Assembly (NCBI RefSeq): GCF_030463565.1
Contig: NC_134675.1
Coordinates: 13,785,862 to 13,849,861, forward strand
Direction: 5' to 3'
DNA from: Pelecanus crispus
Taxonomy: Eukaryota > Chordata > Aves > Pelecaniformes > Pelecanidae
DNA: 64,000 nucleotides
Position 1 is the first letter of the stretch, and the number at the start of each line of letters is the position of its first letter. The notes beneath the pieces were generated by a model. The model did not search any database, was not told where the DNA came from, and saw nothing but the letters and a program-made list of their open reading frames with translations. Positions 1-10,750 of the stretch are shown here, piece after piece. The position numbers and the translations under genes were made by a program.

Positions 1-1218
1 TGGTGACCCACCTGGTAGATGATGGAAAGGCTGTGGATGTCATTTACCTGGACTTTAGCAAAGCTTTTGACACCGCCTCCCACAATATTCTCCTTGGGAA
101 GCTGGCAGCTCATGGCTTGGACGGGCGTAGTCTTCGCTGGGTAAAAAACTGGTTGGGTGGCCAAGCCCAGAGAGTAGTGGTGAATGGAGTTAAGTCCAGT
201 TGGCAGCCGGTCACGAGTGGTGTTCCCCAGGGCTCCGTTTTGGGGCCAGCCTTGTTTAATATCTTTATCAATGATCTGGATGAGGGGATTGAGTGCACCC
301 TCAGTAAGTTTGCAGACGACACCAAACTGGGTGGGAGTGTCGATCTGCTGGAGGGTAGGATGGCCCTGCAGAGGGACCTGGACAGGCTGGACCAATGGGC
401 CGAGGCCAACTGTATGAGGTTTAACAAGGCCAAGTGCCGGGTCCTACACTTCGGTCACAACAACCCCATGCAGCGCTACAGGCTTGGGGAAGAGTGGCTG
501 GAAAGCTGCCTGGACGAAAAGGACCTGGGGGTGTTGGTAGACAGCTGGCTGAACATGAGCCAGCAGTGTGCCCAGGTGGCCAAGGCGGCCAACAGCATCC
601 CGGCTTGTATCAGGAATAGTGTGGCCAGCAGGAGCAGGGAAGTGATTGTTCCCCTGTACTCAGCGCTGGTGAGGCCGCACCTGGAATACTGTGTCCAGTT
701 TTGGGCCCCTCAATACAAAAAAGACATTGAGGTGCTGGAGCGTGTCCAGAGAAGGGCAACAAAGCTGGTGAAGGGTCTGGAGCACAGGCCTTATGAGGAG
801 CAGCTGAGGGAACTGGGGTTGTTTAGTCTGGAGAAGAGGAGGCTGAGGGGAGACCTTATTGCTCTCTACAACTACCTGAAAGGAGGTAGTAGTGAGGTGG
901 GTGTTGGTCTCTTCTCCCATGTAGTTAGCGATAGGACGAGAAGAAATGGGCTCAAGCTGTGCCAGGGGAGGTTTAGGTTGGAAATTAGGAAAAATTTCTT
1001 TATGGAAAGGGTAGTCAAGCATTGGAACAGGCTGCCCAGAGAGGTGGTGGAGTCCCCATCCCTGGAAGTGTTTAAAAAACGGGTAGATGTGGCACTTTGG
1101 GACATGGTTTAGTCTAGCCTACCCCTGATTGGCTTAGAGTAGACTTGGTAATGTAGGTTAATGGTTGGACTGGATGATCTTAAAGGTCTTTTCCAACCTA
1201 AACGATTCTATGATCCTA
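1..1218 (+). mobile_element. CR1 LINE, 3' part, cut by window edge
   Basis: Non-LTR retrotransposon of the CR1 family, seen from inside the reverse-transcriptase domain to the 3' end. The open frame stops at 1,110-1,112. A roughly 100-bp 3' UTR follows and ends in CR1-type octamer repeats (GATTCTATGATCCTA, about 1,203-1,217). The coding part is open throughout and closely resembles the copies at 44.1-45.1 kb and 45.2-46.3 kb, so this is one of the younger CR1s here. The 5' end lies outside the window. Confidence 0.95.
3..1112 (+). CDS. CR1 reverse transcriptase, C-terminal 369 residues (partial)
   Basis: C-terminal part of the CR1 ORF2 polyprotein, which copies element RNA at a nicked chromosomal target. 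Visible RT motifs in order: YLDFSKAFD (motif A, first metal-binding Asp, about residues 15-23), [10 protein letters not shown] (motif B, about 73-82), and FADDTKLGG (motif C with the catalytic Asp pair, about 103-111). Thumb and C-terminal segments such as [12 protein letters not shown] follow. The endonuclease and N-terminal RT lie beyond the window edge, so the first codon here is not a biological start. There is no frameshift or stop for 369 codons, so decay is recent. Confidence 0.93.
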   Translation: MTHLVDDGKAVDVIYLDFSKAFDTASHNILLGKLAAHGLDGRSLRWVKNWLGGQAQRVVVNGVKSSWQPVTSGVPQGSVLGPALFNIFINDLDEGIECTLSKFADDTKLGGSVDLLEGRMALQRDLDRLDQWAEANCMRFNKAKCRVLHFGHNNPMQRYRLGEEWLESCLDEKDLGVLVDSWLNMSQQCAQVAKAANSIPACIRNSVASRSREVIVPLYSALVRPHLEYCVQFWAPQYKKDIEVLERVQRRATKLVKGLEHRPYEEQLRELGLFSLEKRRLRGDLIALYNYLKGGSSEVGVGLFSHVVSDRTRRNGLKLCQGRFRLEIRKNFFMERVVKHWNRLPREVVESPSLEVFKKRVDVALWDMV

Positions 1219-1253
1219 CACCATGCAAACCTACCATGGCAATATTGACAATT

Positions 1254-1799
1254 GCCTGTGTCCTGGTTTTGGCTGGGATAGAGTTAATTTTCTTCCCAGT
1301 AGCTGGCATAGTGCTGTGTTTTGGATTTTGTATAAAAATAATGCTGATAACACACTGATGTTTTAGTTGTTGCTAAGTACTGCTTATGCTAGTCAAGGAC
1401 TTTTCAGCTTCCCATGCTCTGCCAGGTGCACAAGAAACTGGGAGGGGGCACAGCCAGAATAATTGATCCAAACTGACCAAGGGCTATTCCATACCATATG
1501 ACTTCATGCTCAGTATATAAACTGGAGGGGGTTGGCTGGGGGGCAGCAATCGCTGCTCGGGAACTGTCTGGGTATTGGTCGGCAGGTGGTGAGCAATTGC
1601 ATTGTGCATCACTTGCTTTGTACATTATCATCATTACTATTTTACTTTATTTCAATTATTAAACTGTTCTTATCTCAACCCGGGAGTGTTTCTCACTCTT
1701 AGTCTTCCGATTCTCTCCCCCATCCCACCGGGGTAGGGGGAGTGAGTGAGCAGCTGCATGGTGCTTAGTTGCTGGCTGGGGCTAAACCACAACAGCCTG
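1254..1799 (+). mobile_element. ERV-A solo LTR with GCCTG target duplication
   Basis: LTR at 1,259-1,794, starting TGTCCTGGTTTTGGC and ending AAACCACAACA, flanked by the direct repeat GCCTG (1,254-1,258 and 1,795-1,799). No internal retroviral sequence follows, so this is a solo LTR left by LTR-LTR recombination. It has a TATATAAA box near 1,516, a decayed CRE-like site (TGACTTCA) just upstream of it, a TTA-rich stretch, and an ATTAAA polyadenylation signal near 1,658. It inserted 40 bp downstream of the CR1 end. Confidence 0.92.
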
Positions 1800-2029
1800 A
1801 AAGACACCACTCGCTGCAGTGACCCTAGCACAATAGGCACCCCCAGCCTATACTGGCTGTGCAGCAATCATGCCATGAAAAAACCTCACACAGAGGTGGG
1901 AGGGGACCTGCACACTCAGACAAATAGTGCCTGGGATGGATGTTGTGAAGAAAACCTTGATGCAACCCATGCCCACAATTGCCCTGATACCCTGCAACAT
2001 CTGAGTAGATCAGCCCTTTAGTAGAACAA

Positions 2030-2590
2030 AGACCTGGATTTCACCAATTTGCCCAGGTCCTCCTTTCTCAGCTAGGGGTCTCCAAGCTGGAGAAAGCAAC
2101 TGTCAATCTCTCTGCTACCCTGGAAAAAATATAGAAAACATAACAATTGATACCATCCAAGCACTGCAGCAAGAAGTCTCTCAAGTATCACAGACTACCA
2201 TTCAAAACCATTTAGCCTTAGACTACTTGCTGGCCGCACAAGGTGGCATTTGCATGTTAGTAAATACTACCTGCTGTGTCTATGTCAATCAAGATCAATG
2301 CATTGAGACAGACCTTAAGAAAATCCAGGCACAACTAAATCCCTTGCATCAGGTGACAACCGAAAATACTCATTGGGGAATTGGCAAACTGTGATCATGG
2401 CTTACCTCTTGGTTCTCAGAGTAGTTGTCAAAAGATTTTGGCTGTACCTTTTGTAATTAACTTGTTTATTGTCATTGTTTATGTTTTGTTTCATATCACT
2501 GGATGGGGTTGTAGATTGTGCTGTAAAGTATTTTCCCAGTCAAGGTCAAGCCACTCCCTGACCCAGGTTGGGGGCCACTAGATATAAGCG
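2030..2590 (+). pseudogene. Retroviral env transmembrane subunit remnant (copy 1)
   Basis: Degraded end of a class I/alpha-like retroviral envelope gene. At 2,190-2,330 one frame reads through the conserved ectodomain: an LALDYLLAAQGG block followed by C-x6-CC (CMLVNTTCC), the motif that links TM to the surface subunit. A Trp-containing segment follows, then a hydrophobic stretch (about 2,400-2,510) that would be the membrane anchor, broken by stops. Upstream (1,800-2,190) only scattered similarity remains. It lies just 5' of a purine tract and LTR at 2,881, so both probably belong to one provirus whose 5' part is gone. Non-functional. Confidence 0.75.
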
Positions 2591-2868
2591 GATACTAACC
2601 CTGAATTGTAATTTCTTTTGCAGCCTCTCTTGTAGCAATCAGGAAGATGCTGTAGTAATCACCTCCTGGATACCCATGCAACTAATACTTGATAGAGGTA
2701 ATTCTATAGTACCCATCTCGTGATACACAGCTTTTGACCTCTGACTATGTAACTTATACCCTGCAGGTGTCAGGACACCAACCTCACCTAGCTTATTATA
2801 TAGCTAATGACCCACCAAAATAACACTCTAGCCTATAACTCTGCATCAAGTGACGATTTGAGAGAATC

Positions 2869-3246
2869 AAGGGGTGGAAGTGACACCCTGCCCCTTGACC
2901 AATATTGGCAGTGTAGACAGACTGCTGACACCCTCCCCCTGACCAACATCAGCAGCGCAGGCAGGATGCAGCCCACATTATTCATATAAGGTACGATTCT
3001 CTCAAATCACACTACCATTGGTGGAGCCAAGAGGCAGCATGACTCTCACCTGCATTCAAAAGGCATTTCAATGATTGACTGTTACTGCCAGATGACCCAG
3101 ACACCAGATGTCCCTGGCAGTCCAATGGAGCCATGGCATTGCTTATGAGCCTGCTTGCTATCAGTGATTGGGTGAGTCACTGCATGGGCACACTTGTTTA
3201 TCTTTCCTACTGCCTCAATAAAGCTTTGTTTTATAACATGTTGTCA
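2869..3246 (+). mobile_element. Short (366 bp) retroviral LTR with polypurine tract
   Basis: A purine tract AAGGGGTGGAAG (2,869-2,880) is followed by a segment starting TGACACCC (2,881) and ending TTGTCA (3,246), giving 5-bp inverted ends TGACA/TGTCA. A TATAAGG box lies near 2,984 and an AATAAA signal at about 3,212-3,217. U3 begins with a 45-bp unit repeated in tandem (2,881-2,925 and 2,926-2,970), like a duplicated enhancer. Interpreted as the 3' LTR of the provirus that left the env remnant upstream. The family is not recognised. Confidence 0.7.
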
Positions 3247-4829
3247 GACTCCACTACTGTTCGGACCACATGAATTCAAACAGATAATACCGCATTTAAT
3301 TTGAGACTTACCATGATTATTTGCTTTTGATCTTCTCAAACTCATTTGGATGTAAGTAATTTTAAAAACTCATCTTCTAACAATGACTCGGAACATTAAA
3401 AGCTTGTTACACAATCTTTACATCAATCTATTATACAGTTCTAGACATTTTAACACATACTGAGGAATAGAAAAAGCAACCACCAAAGACATATTTTTCA
3501 AATCATGTTTTATCAGTCACACAAGAATTTTAATTCAATGTATGTTCCAATAATTAAATTATTTCTGAACAGTTTTAAACAGATGGGAAAAAAAATTAAG
3601 TGGCTTTTTTTCCCCTCAGTTCAAAAATAGTAACTTCTCCATTTTTACACCAGTTCACATTACCTTTGCTTTGTTATTTATCAGTTCACAGAAGAGTACA
3701 ACAGAAGCAGCATGATTACCAGCTTGACCTTGTTAGCATGAATGAAGTAGTCATGGCTAATCATGTCAACATGACAGAGATAATACATATTTATAACAGC
3801 CAGCTATAATTTGCACAGCTCTTGTATGCTGACAGCTTAGATAACATTTCTCCATTTGATTAAACATTATCCTCCACAACATAAACTATTATGAGCAATT
3901 TAATAATGACAAGTACAAAAAAAGTAGTTCTTCCTAAGGTGTCACAAAAAAACAAATCCAAACTTTAAGAATTCCAAATAATGAAACTAATTTTTGGAGG
4001 AGAAAGACTACTTGTTCACCTCTCAGCATATTCAAAAACAGGTGGAGAAACTGAAGAATCAAGTCATAGATGCTTTAGATCAACTTGGACATTCAAATTT
4101 CATGTATAGCTCTAGAAATTCAGGGTTACATATACATTTCATCCTTGTATAATTACTAAGTAGAACTATATAATATATTCAGCACTATATTTTATACAAT
4201 TATCATCATCTGCAAAGCAAACAAGTTCTACAGGTTGGGTTTTTTGCGCTTTTTGTAAGTATGACTTGATCAGAGTAAGATTTTTCAGCAAGTTCTGAAG
4301 CAGAGGCAAAATACAGTTTCAATTCACTAGTTTGTTTTGGTTCGGGGTTCCCCCCCCTTTTGTTAGTTGAATGGTATTGAATACTTCACTCCCTCTTGGT
4401 TTTGGATTTGCCAGACAACTGATGGTTTGAACATGATAATCATATACAGCAAGAAAAAAAAAAAACCAAAAACAAAAAACAAAACACACTAAACCAAACT
4501 TTGAATCTACCAAGAGGAAACCTGAACAACAACATAAGTATACAATCAAAGATATAAATAAAGCATCTACTGCTTTCTAGGAATTATGTGCTAACCTTCA
4601 GTTACTTTTTAACAAGTCACATTCACCATTATCTAAAGAAGTATTCCTACATAATTACCATGACTTCAGCAGCATTGGCTGAATGGAGATATCTCAGTGT
4701 TGCAAGCCTCTCATTCATACAATGCTGCCAAAATGAAATCACTAGAACTTCTCACTGTATAGCACCCAGGTATTTTTCAGTATATGTATTGCTAGGTTAT
4801 TATGCATGTTATACCACTCACAAAGCCAT
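3247..4829. other. AT-rich unique sequence, no gene recognised
   Basis: No retroelement, coding frame or RNA gene is recognisable on either strand. The stretch is AT-rich, with simple-sequence patches: a C8 run near 4,350 and an A-rich tract at 4,450-4,490. Probably host intergenic or intronic DNA. Confidence 0.5.
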
Positions 4830-5025
4830 ACTAGTGTGGCAACCACCCGGAGAAAGCGGTGAGTGATGTAGTGGGCAACCCCCTGCTACCGGGCAGAGAC
4901 ACCCATCTGCCATCTGACCTGTTAGCTAGAGAAGTTTGCTGCTTGCCAGGGGCCCAGATCCATGGTACTGTGGAGAGACTGCCAAAACTTGTCTGACCCT
5001 CTGACTATCATTTAGGTGTTGCTGA
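4830..5025 (+). mobile_element. CR1 ORF1 esterase fragment
   Basis: A short relic of the CR1 ORF1 esterase domain. The frame reads VVGNPLLPGRD near 4,870-4,900, matching the block-I (VVGDSLLxG) region seen at 48.9 kb and 13.7 kb. A CCLPGAQ-type segment and the downstream LVxPSDYH region follow. The catalytic Ser of GDS is replaced by Pro, and stops are present. Both ends are truncated. Confidence 0.6.
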
Positions 5026-5479
5026 TGTCCAAAAAGCTGCCTATGAAAGGTGCATTCATAACTTGCATTCCCCCTGTAAATCAGAATCTACAAGTTTGCT
5101 AAAGATAAACCTCAGAGCTAGAAGCTTTTTCCCTAATGACCTGTCCTTTCACCTTTTCCCCAGAGGCACACACATGCTTGCGAAAGACAGTCTGCAAGAG
5201 CATCATTCCCCTCCCATGCAACTGCTCAGGTGGAAGTCTCATTCAAACCCAGCTGAACTACCACCGCACGCTCCAAATTGAAGGAACAAAGTGCTACAGA
5301 AGACTGCAAGGAAAACAAGGACTTCACAGCAACCCCAGGAAGTGCAAGGGGAGGATACCAGAGAGCAAGATACAACCCCACTCTCTACCTGATTCCACCT
5401 CTGTCTTACCTCCCAGATCATGCGCAGAAGACACACCCCCCACTCCCCCTACCATCAGCTAAATAGCCAAATTAACAGT

Positions 5480-5870
5480 AAACCACCCGCCGACACCCCC
5501 ATCCTCTCACATTTACCAACTCGCGCCCAGGCGCACGTCCGTGATTCAGGCGCGTGCGCACCACCCACAACTCCCCCACACAACACAACCAGCTGCCTCT
5601 TACAACTACCACTACCTGTTGCCCGTCTACCTTACCTGCAGTCCCCCAACCCACTTCTCTTTATATCCAGGTGGAAGAATTTCCAGAGCATGAAAAGGGC
5701 CAAAAGTAGCTATTATTTTCAATCCAAGCAACTCTGTCTCCAGCTCGTTCTAATGCTTTCCCCGCCCCCGCAGCCGCCTCACCGGCACCCGGAAATAACG
5801 TCATCGTACCACGACCCACTCGGTGCAGAAGAGCGTAGATGACTAAAAGAAAGCGTCAAAATCTGTGGGG
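5480..5870 (-). promoter_or_regulatory. Candidate CpG-rich host promoter and first exon, minus strand
   Basis: This stretch is much richer in CpG than its surroundings. Read on the minus strand it has a CRE-like ATGACGTT and an ETS-like TTTCCGG near 5,790-5,805, then a GC box (GGGGCGGGG, about 5,758-5,768). A strong splice-donor match, CTGCAG|GTAAGGT, follows with the intron starting at about 5,636. The roughly 170-bp stretch between would be a non-coding first exon. No protein start is clear and no downstream exon was found. Inference from composition and motifs only. Confidence 0.35.
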
Positions 5871-6352
5871 ATACGAAACCACCAACCAATCACAGAACCT
5901 CATCCACTGCCCTATGGTGCCCTAACACACATGATCAGCCTGGGGGGCTGCTGGAGCTTTATCAATTAGCTGTGCGTTCTTCCCTTCCTCTATAGTTGCG
6001 GGAAGAAAGTCTGTGAATATCTCTTTTTGGTTCAGTTATTACCTGCACCCTATTATGCTGGAGGTCCTTGGACAAGGCGACAACTTTTAAAGTAGGTGCA
6101 GGGGACTTGGGGTGGGCTGGGTCTCCAGAGACAAAGGGAGCATGTCAACAGCCAGAGCAGGTCATTCCTGCACAAAACGTGGGACCTTCCTTAGTATCGG
6201 CAGTGCTGCTTAAACCTGCCCTTCCTACGGTGACAACTGGGCTGTAAGCATCTGTGTGTACCAATTATTGCATGCAACACCCCTCTGGGACTGTATCACC
6301 ATGTGCTGCTGGGGTCTAGCCTGTGCCTTAAGGTCAGTCTGAAATTACCCGC
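5871..6352. other. Unassigned sequence
   Basis: No gene or recognisable repeat between the CpG-rich segment and the ERV-A LTR. Probably host non-coding DNA. Confidence 0.4.
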
Positions 6353-6926
6353 TGTCGTGGTTTAGCCCCAGCCAGCAACTAAGCACCATGCAGCCGCTCG
6401 CTCACTCCCCCTACCCCGATGGGATGGGGGAGAGAATCGGAGGAGTAAAACTGAGAAATACTCCTGGGTTGAGATAAGAACAGTTTAATAATTGAAATAA
6501 AGTAAAATAGTAATGATGATAATAACAATATAATAATGATAATAATAATAACAATATACAAAGCAAGTGATGCACAATGCAATTGCTCACCACCTGCCAA
6601 CCAATACCCACACAGTTCCCAAGCAGCGATCGCTGCTCCCCGGCCAACCCCCCCCGCCCAGTTTATATACTGAGCATGACGTCATATGGTATGGAATAGC
6701 CCTTTGGTCAGTTTGGATCAACTATTCTGGCTGTGCCCCCTCCCAGTTTCTTGTGCACCTGGCAGAGCATGGGAAGCTGAAAAGTCCTTGACTAGCATAA
6801 GCAGTACTTAGCAACAACTAAAAACATCAGTGTGTTATCAGCATTCTTCTCATACTAAATCCAAAACACAGCACTGTGCCTGCTACTAGGAAGAAAACTA
6901 ACTCTATCCCAGCTGAAACCAGGACA
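6353..6926 (-). mobile_element. ERV-A 3' LTR of a minus-strand provirus
   Basis: 574-bp LTR in reverse orientation: it starts (minus strand) TGTCCTGGTTTCAGC at 6,926 and ends AAACCACGACA at 6,353. Minus-strand features are a perfect CRE palindrome TGACGTCA (6,677-6,684), a TATATAAA box about 15 bp downstream, a TTA-rich trinucleotide stretch (6,500-6,560), and ATTAAA near 6,486. A purine tract (AATAAGGGGTGGATAC) abuts its U3 start at 6,927, and pol remnants follow, so this is the 3' LTR of the 6.9-9.4 kb copy. Confidence 0.92.
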
Positions 6927-7435
6927 GTATCCACCCCTTATTCTATACCATCTACATCATGCACAGGCCCTCCCCTTTCCAACGTGTTCTAATTAATCAC
7001 CACCACTTTCGCTATCTTGATATATATATTCACAGATATCATTCCCTTTGTCTATGGGCCATCCCTGTAAAATGTCCATTGAGTTCATTTAGCCCATGAC
7101 TTTGGGTTCCATCTGTCATCACAGTCTTTCGGAGCAGGAGAGGTGGTGTGCGGTGTTGGATTCTTGCATGCTGAAGCCAGTTCTCATTCCAACACAGTTT
7201 CATAAAACTTCATTTTCATTAAGCTGGGCAATTCTCACTGTAATACCATTGATGTGGCATATAGCAACCATAACACACAGTTTTATCTGCTTAACATTAA
7301 CATACTATATTATTATATTAACATTATACTATATTATTATATTAACATACAGTTAAGAAATAACATACAGAAAGAGATAACATACAGTTAAGAGATAACA
7401 TACAGTATTATATAGCAATTAATATACAATTCAGT
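6927..7435 (-). other. ERV-A 3' untranslated internal region
   Basis: Non-coding stretch between integrase and 3' LTR, shared with the copies at 37.26-37.7, 57.9-58.4 and 50.6-50.96 kb. It includes an AT-rich run of TAACATA/TATTA units (7,290-7,410). There is no env gene and no dUTPase frame here. Confidence 0.7.
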
Positions 7436-8230
7436 TCATTGGCTATTTTCACCCAAAATCAAATTCCCTTGAGGTACACACTGGACTTCCCCATCCTTTC
7501 GCATCACCCACCAAGTGCACCCAGGTCCTTGAGCAAAAGCAATCCCACGAATGGGTTTGCCTTTGCCTGAGGCAGGGGTAACCCAGACTGTCTTCCCCAG
7601 CATATTTTTTATGTGCACTACAGGGACTTTATCTCCTTCTACAGTACATAAGAGTTTTGATTGGGCAGGGCCAGCTCAATTGGCAGATCCCCTGAGGTTG
7701 ACCAACCAGGTGGCTTTCGCTAAATGGGTATCCCAATGTTTGAATGTCCCACCACCCATTGCTCTCAGGGTAGTCTTTAACAGTCCTTTGTATTGTCCGA
7801 TTTTCCCAGAGGCTGGTACATGGTAAGGGATGTGAGATACCCACTCAATGCCATGCTCTTTGGCCCAGGTGTCTATGAGGTTGTTTCGGAAATGAGTCCC
7901 GTTGTCTGACTCGATTCTTTCTGGGGTGCCATGTCACCACAGGACTTGTTTTTCAAGGCCCAGGATGGTGTTCCGGGCGGTGGCATGGGGCATGGGATAT
8001 GTTTCCAGCCATCTGGTGGTTGCTTCCACCATGGTGAGCACATAGTGCTTGCCTTGGCGGGTCTGTGGGAGTGTGATATAATCAATCTGCCAGGCCTCCC
8101 CATATTTATATTTCAGCCATCACCCTCCATACCAGAGAGGCTTGAACCGCTTGGCTTGCTTGATTGCAGCGCATGTTTCACATTCATGAATAACCTGTGC
8201 AATACTGTCCATAGTTAAGTCCACCCCTCA
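7436..8230 (-). pseudogene. ERV-A integrase, decayed
   Basis: Integrase joins retroviral cDNA to host DNA. Reading leftwards from about 8,300, a zinc-binding HHCC region (HDASGH ... CETC) is followed by the DDE core: QIDYI, then ESDNGTHF near 7,900, then the Glu-containing segment near 7,830. The C-terminal beta-barrel region (7,436-7,618) is open and ends QGNLILGENSQ. The frame is interrupted by several substitutions, including a TGA just before GVDLTMDS (8,226-8,231) at a position that is CGA in the 38-kb copy. Confidence 0.82.
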
Positions 8231-9375
8231 ATCACGAGCCCATCTATATGTTGCATCTCTTCCTTGATGGCCTGAGGCGTCATGGGCCCACAAAGCTATA
8301 AATAATTCACCCTTATGTTGCCAGTCCAGATCCACCTGAGCCACTTCAATCTTAGCAGCCTGATCCACCTGCTGGTTGTTTTGATGTTCTTCAGGGGCCT
8401 GACTCTTGGGTATGTGAGCATCTACGTGATGTACTTTTACAACCAGGTTCTCTACCTGGGCAGCGATACCTTGCCACAATGCGGCAGCCCAGATGGGTCT
8501 GCCTCTGCGCTGCCAGTTGCTCTGCTTCCATTGCTGTAACCACCCCCACAGGGCATTTGCCACCATCCATGAGTCAGTACAGAGATAAAGGACTGGCCAT
8601 TTTTCTCATTCAGCAATATCTAAAGCCAGCTGGATGGCTTTCACCACTGCAAACTGACTCAACTCCCCTTCTCCTTGAGCAGTTTCTGCGACTTGTCGTA
8701 TAGGACTCCAGACAGCGGCCTTCAACCTCCGATGCTTTCCCACAAGACGACAGGACCCATCAGTGAACAGGGCATATTGCTTTTCATTTTCTGGCAATGT
8801 ATTATACAGTGGGGCCTCCTCAGCACACATCACCTCCTCCTCTGGTGATATTCTAAGGTTTTTTCCTTCTGGCCATTCCATGATCACTTCCAAGATTCCT
8901 GGGAGGTCAGGGTTTCCCATTTGAGCCCATTGTGTGATTAGTGCAACCCACTTACTCCACAGAGCATCAGTTGCATGATGTGTAGAGGGGACCCTCCCTT
9001 TGAACATCCAGCCCAGCACCAGCAGTCGGGGTGCCAGCAGGAGCTGTGCTTCAGTACCAACCACTTCTGAAGCAGCTCGAACCCCTTCATATGCTGCCAA
9101 TATCTCTTTCTCAATTGGAGTATAGCGAGCCTCAGCTCCTCTGTATCCCCGACTCCAAAACCCTAGGGGTCGACCTCGAGTCTCCCCTCGTGCTTTCTGC
9201 CAGAGGCTCCAGGTAGGGCCATTCTCCCCAGCTACGGTGTAGAGCACATTTTTAATATCCTGCCCTGCCCGGGCTGGCCCAAGGGCTACTGCATGAACTA
9301 TCTCCCGTTTAATTTGTTCAAAGGCTTGTTGTTGCTCAGGGCCCCATTTGAAATCGTTCTTCTTCCAGGTCACTT
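8231..9375 (-). pseudogene. ERV-A RT connection and RNase H
   Basis: Two open blocks, 8,606-9,418 (270 codons, of which the last roughly 45 bp at the 9.4-kb end are not ERV) and 8,228-8,566. The first runs from the RT thumb (FKWGPEQQQAFEQIK) through the connection (RPLGFWSRGYRG, THHATDALW) into RNase H (LFTDGSCRLVG, first catalytic Asp). The second carries the rest of RNase H (MVANALWGWLQQW, VDAHIPK) and the start of integrase. A TGA separates them after DIAE. Similarity to the other ERV-A copies stops near 9,375. A 75-bp unassigned stretch and then a CR1 follow, so the RT palm, protease and gag are missing. Confidence 0.85.
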
Positions 9376-9450
9376 CCGTGTCACCTGCTCTCAGTATTAG
9401 GCTGTGATGGATGTTCACTTCATTGAATAATTTATTTATTTAATTTTTAA

Positions 9451-10480
9451 ATCACAGAATGGTTGAGGTTGAAAGGGTCCTCTGGAGGTCATCTTGTCCC
9501 ACTCCCCTGCTCAAGCAGGGCCACCGAGAACCAGTTGCCCAAGACCATGTACAAACAGCCTTTGAATATCTCCAAGGAGGGAGACTCCACAACCTCTCTG
9601 GGCAACCTGTTCCAGTGCTCAGTCACCCTCACAGTAAAAAAGTGGTTCCTGATGTTTACATGGAACCTCCTGTGTTTCAGCTTCTGCCCATTGCATCTGG
9701 TCCTGTCGCTGGGCACCACTGAAAAGAGCCTGGCTCCGTCTGCTTTGCACCCTTCCTTCAGGTATTTATAGACATTGATGTGATCCCCCCTGAGCCTTCT
9801 CTTCTCCAGGCTGAACAGTCCCAGTTCTCTCAGCCATTCCTCATAGGAGAGATGCTCCAGTCCCTTCATCATCTTTGTGGCCCTTTGCTGGACTCTCTCC
9901 AGTATGTCCATGTCTCTCTTATACTAGGGGAGCCCAGAACTGGACACAGGACTCCAGGTGTGGCCTCACCAGTGCTGAGGAGAGGGGAAGGATCACGTCC
10001 CTCGACCTGCTGGCAATGCTTTGCCTAATGCAGCCCAGGATACCATTGGCCCTTGCCACAAGGGCACACTGCTGGCTCATGTTCAACTTGGTGTCCACCA
10101 GGACCCCCAGGTCCTTTTCTGCCAGGCTGCTTTCTAGCTGGGCGGCCCCCAGCATATATTGGTGCATGGGGTGGTTCCTCTCCAGGTGCAGGACTTGGCA
10201 CTTCTCCTTGTTGAACTGCATGAGGTTCCTGTCAGCCCATTTCTCCTGCCTGTCCAGGTCCCTCTGGGTGGCAGCACGACCCTCTGGTGTATCAGCCACT
10301 CCTCCCAGATTTTGTATCATCAGCAAACTTGCTGAGGGGGTACACTCTGCCCCATCATCCAGATCATTAATGAAGATGTTAAACAGAACTGGAATGAGTG
10401 TTGACCCCTGGGGTACACCACTAGTTACTGGCTTCCAACTGGACTTCCTTTTGTCACATATGTACTCATAGAAGCTCAAT
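9451..10480 (-). mobile_element. CR1 LINE, 5'-truncated, antisense
   Basis: The CR1 3' end (minus strand) lies at 9,451 with ATTCTGTGATT. The element runs rightward through the RT thumb (9,489-9,911) and palm (9,919-10,479, with VTSGVPQGS motif B and the [10 protein letters not shown] block). The two blocks are in different frames, and the FADD catalytic region reads through a frameshift, so it is dead. The tail differs from the CR1 at 1-1,218, so it is another subfamily. Confidence 0.9.
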
Positions 10481-10750
10481 TTATATAAACATTTATAGAA
10501 TACATATTAAAAGAAAACTTAGCCAAACCCTAAACAATAGGACCTCTGCCCTTCTTCACAGATGTGAGGAAGGTGGACATAGGGGAGGCCAGAGTGGGAA
10601 GAGTAGTTTAAAACTGCAGGTCCTCCACTGAGTATCATCAGGTTGGCTCTGACATCATGGCCTTCTGCTAGTTTACAGTCAGATATCACCCAAGCACAAA
10701 GGTCTCCCTGTCTCTGTTCCTGTACTTTTGTTCTTAGACAGGAGAGTCAG
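10481..10750. other. Unassigned sequence
   Basis: About 270 bp between CR1 and the LTR-2 start with no feature recognised. Confidence 0.4.

Noticed and set aside
7290..7420. CRISPR-like or satellite array (repeating TAACATA/TATTA)
   Set aside because: Short AT-rich microsatellite-like drift in the ERV-A 3' non-coding region, also present near 57,990-58,060. No regular spacer structure.
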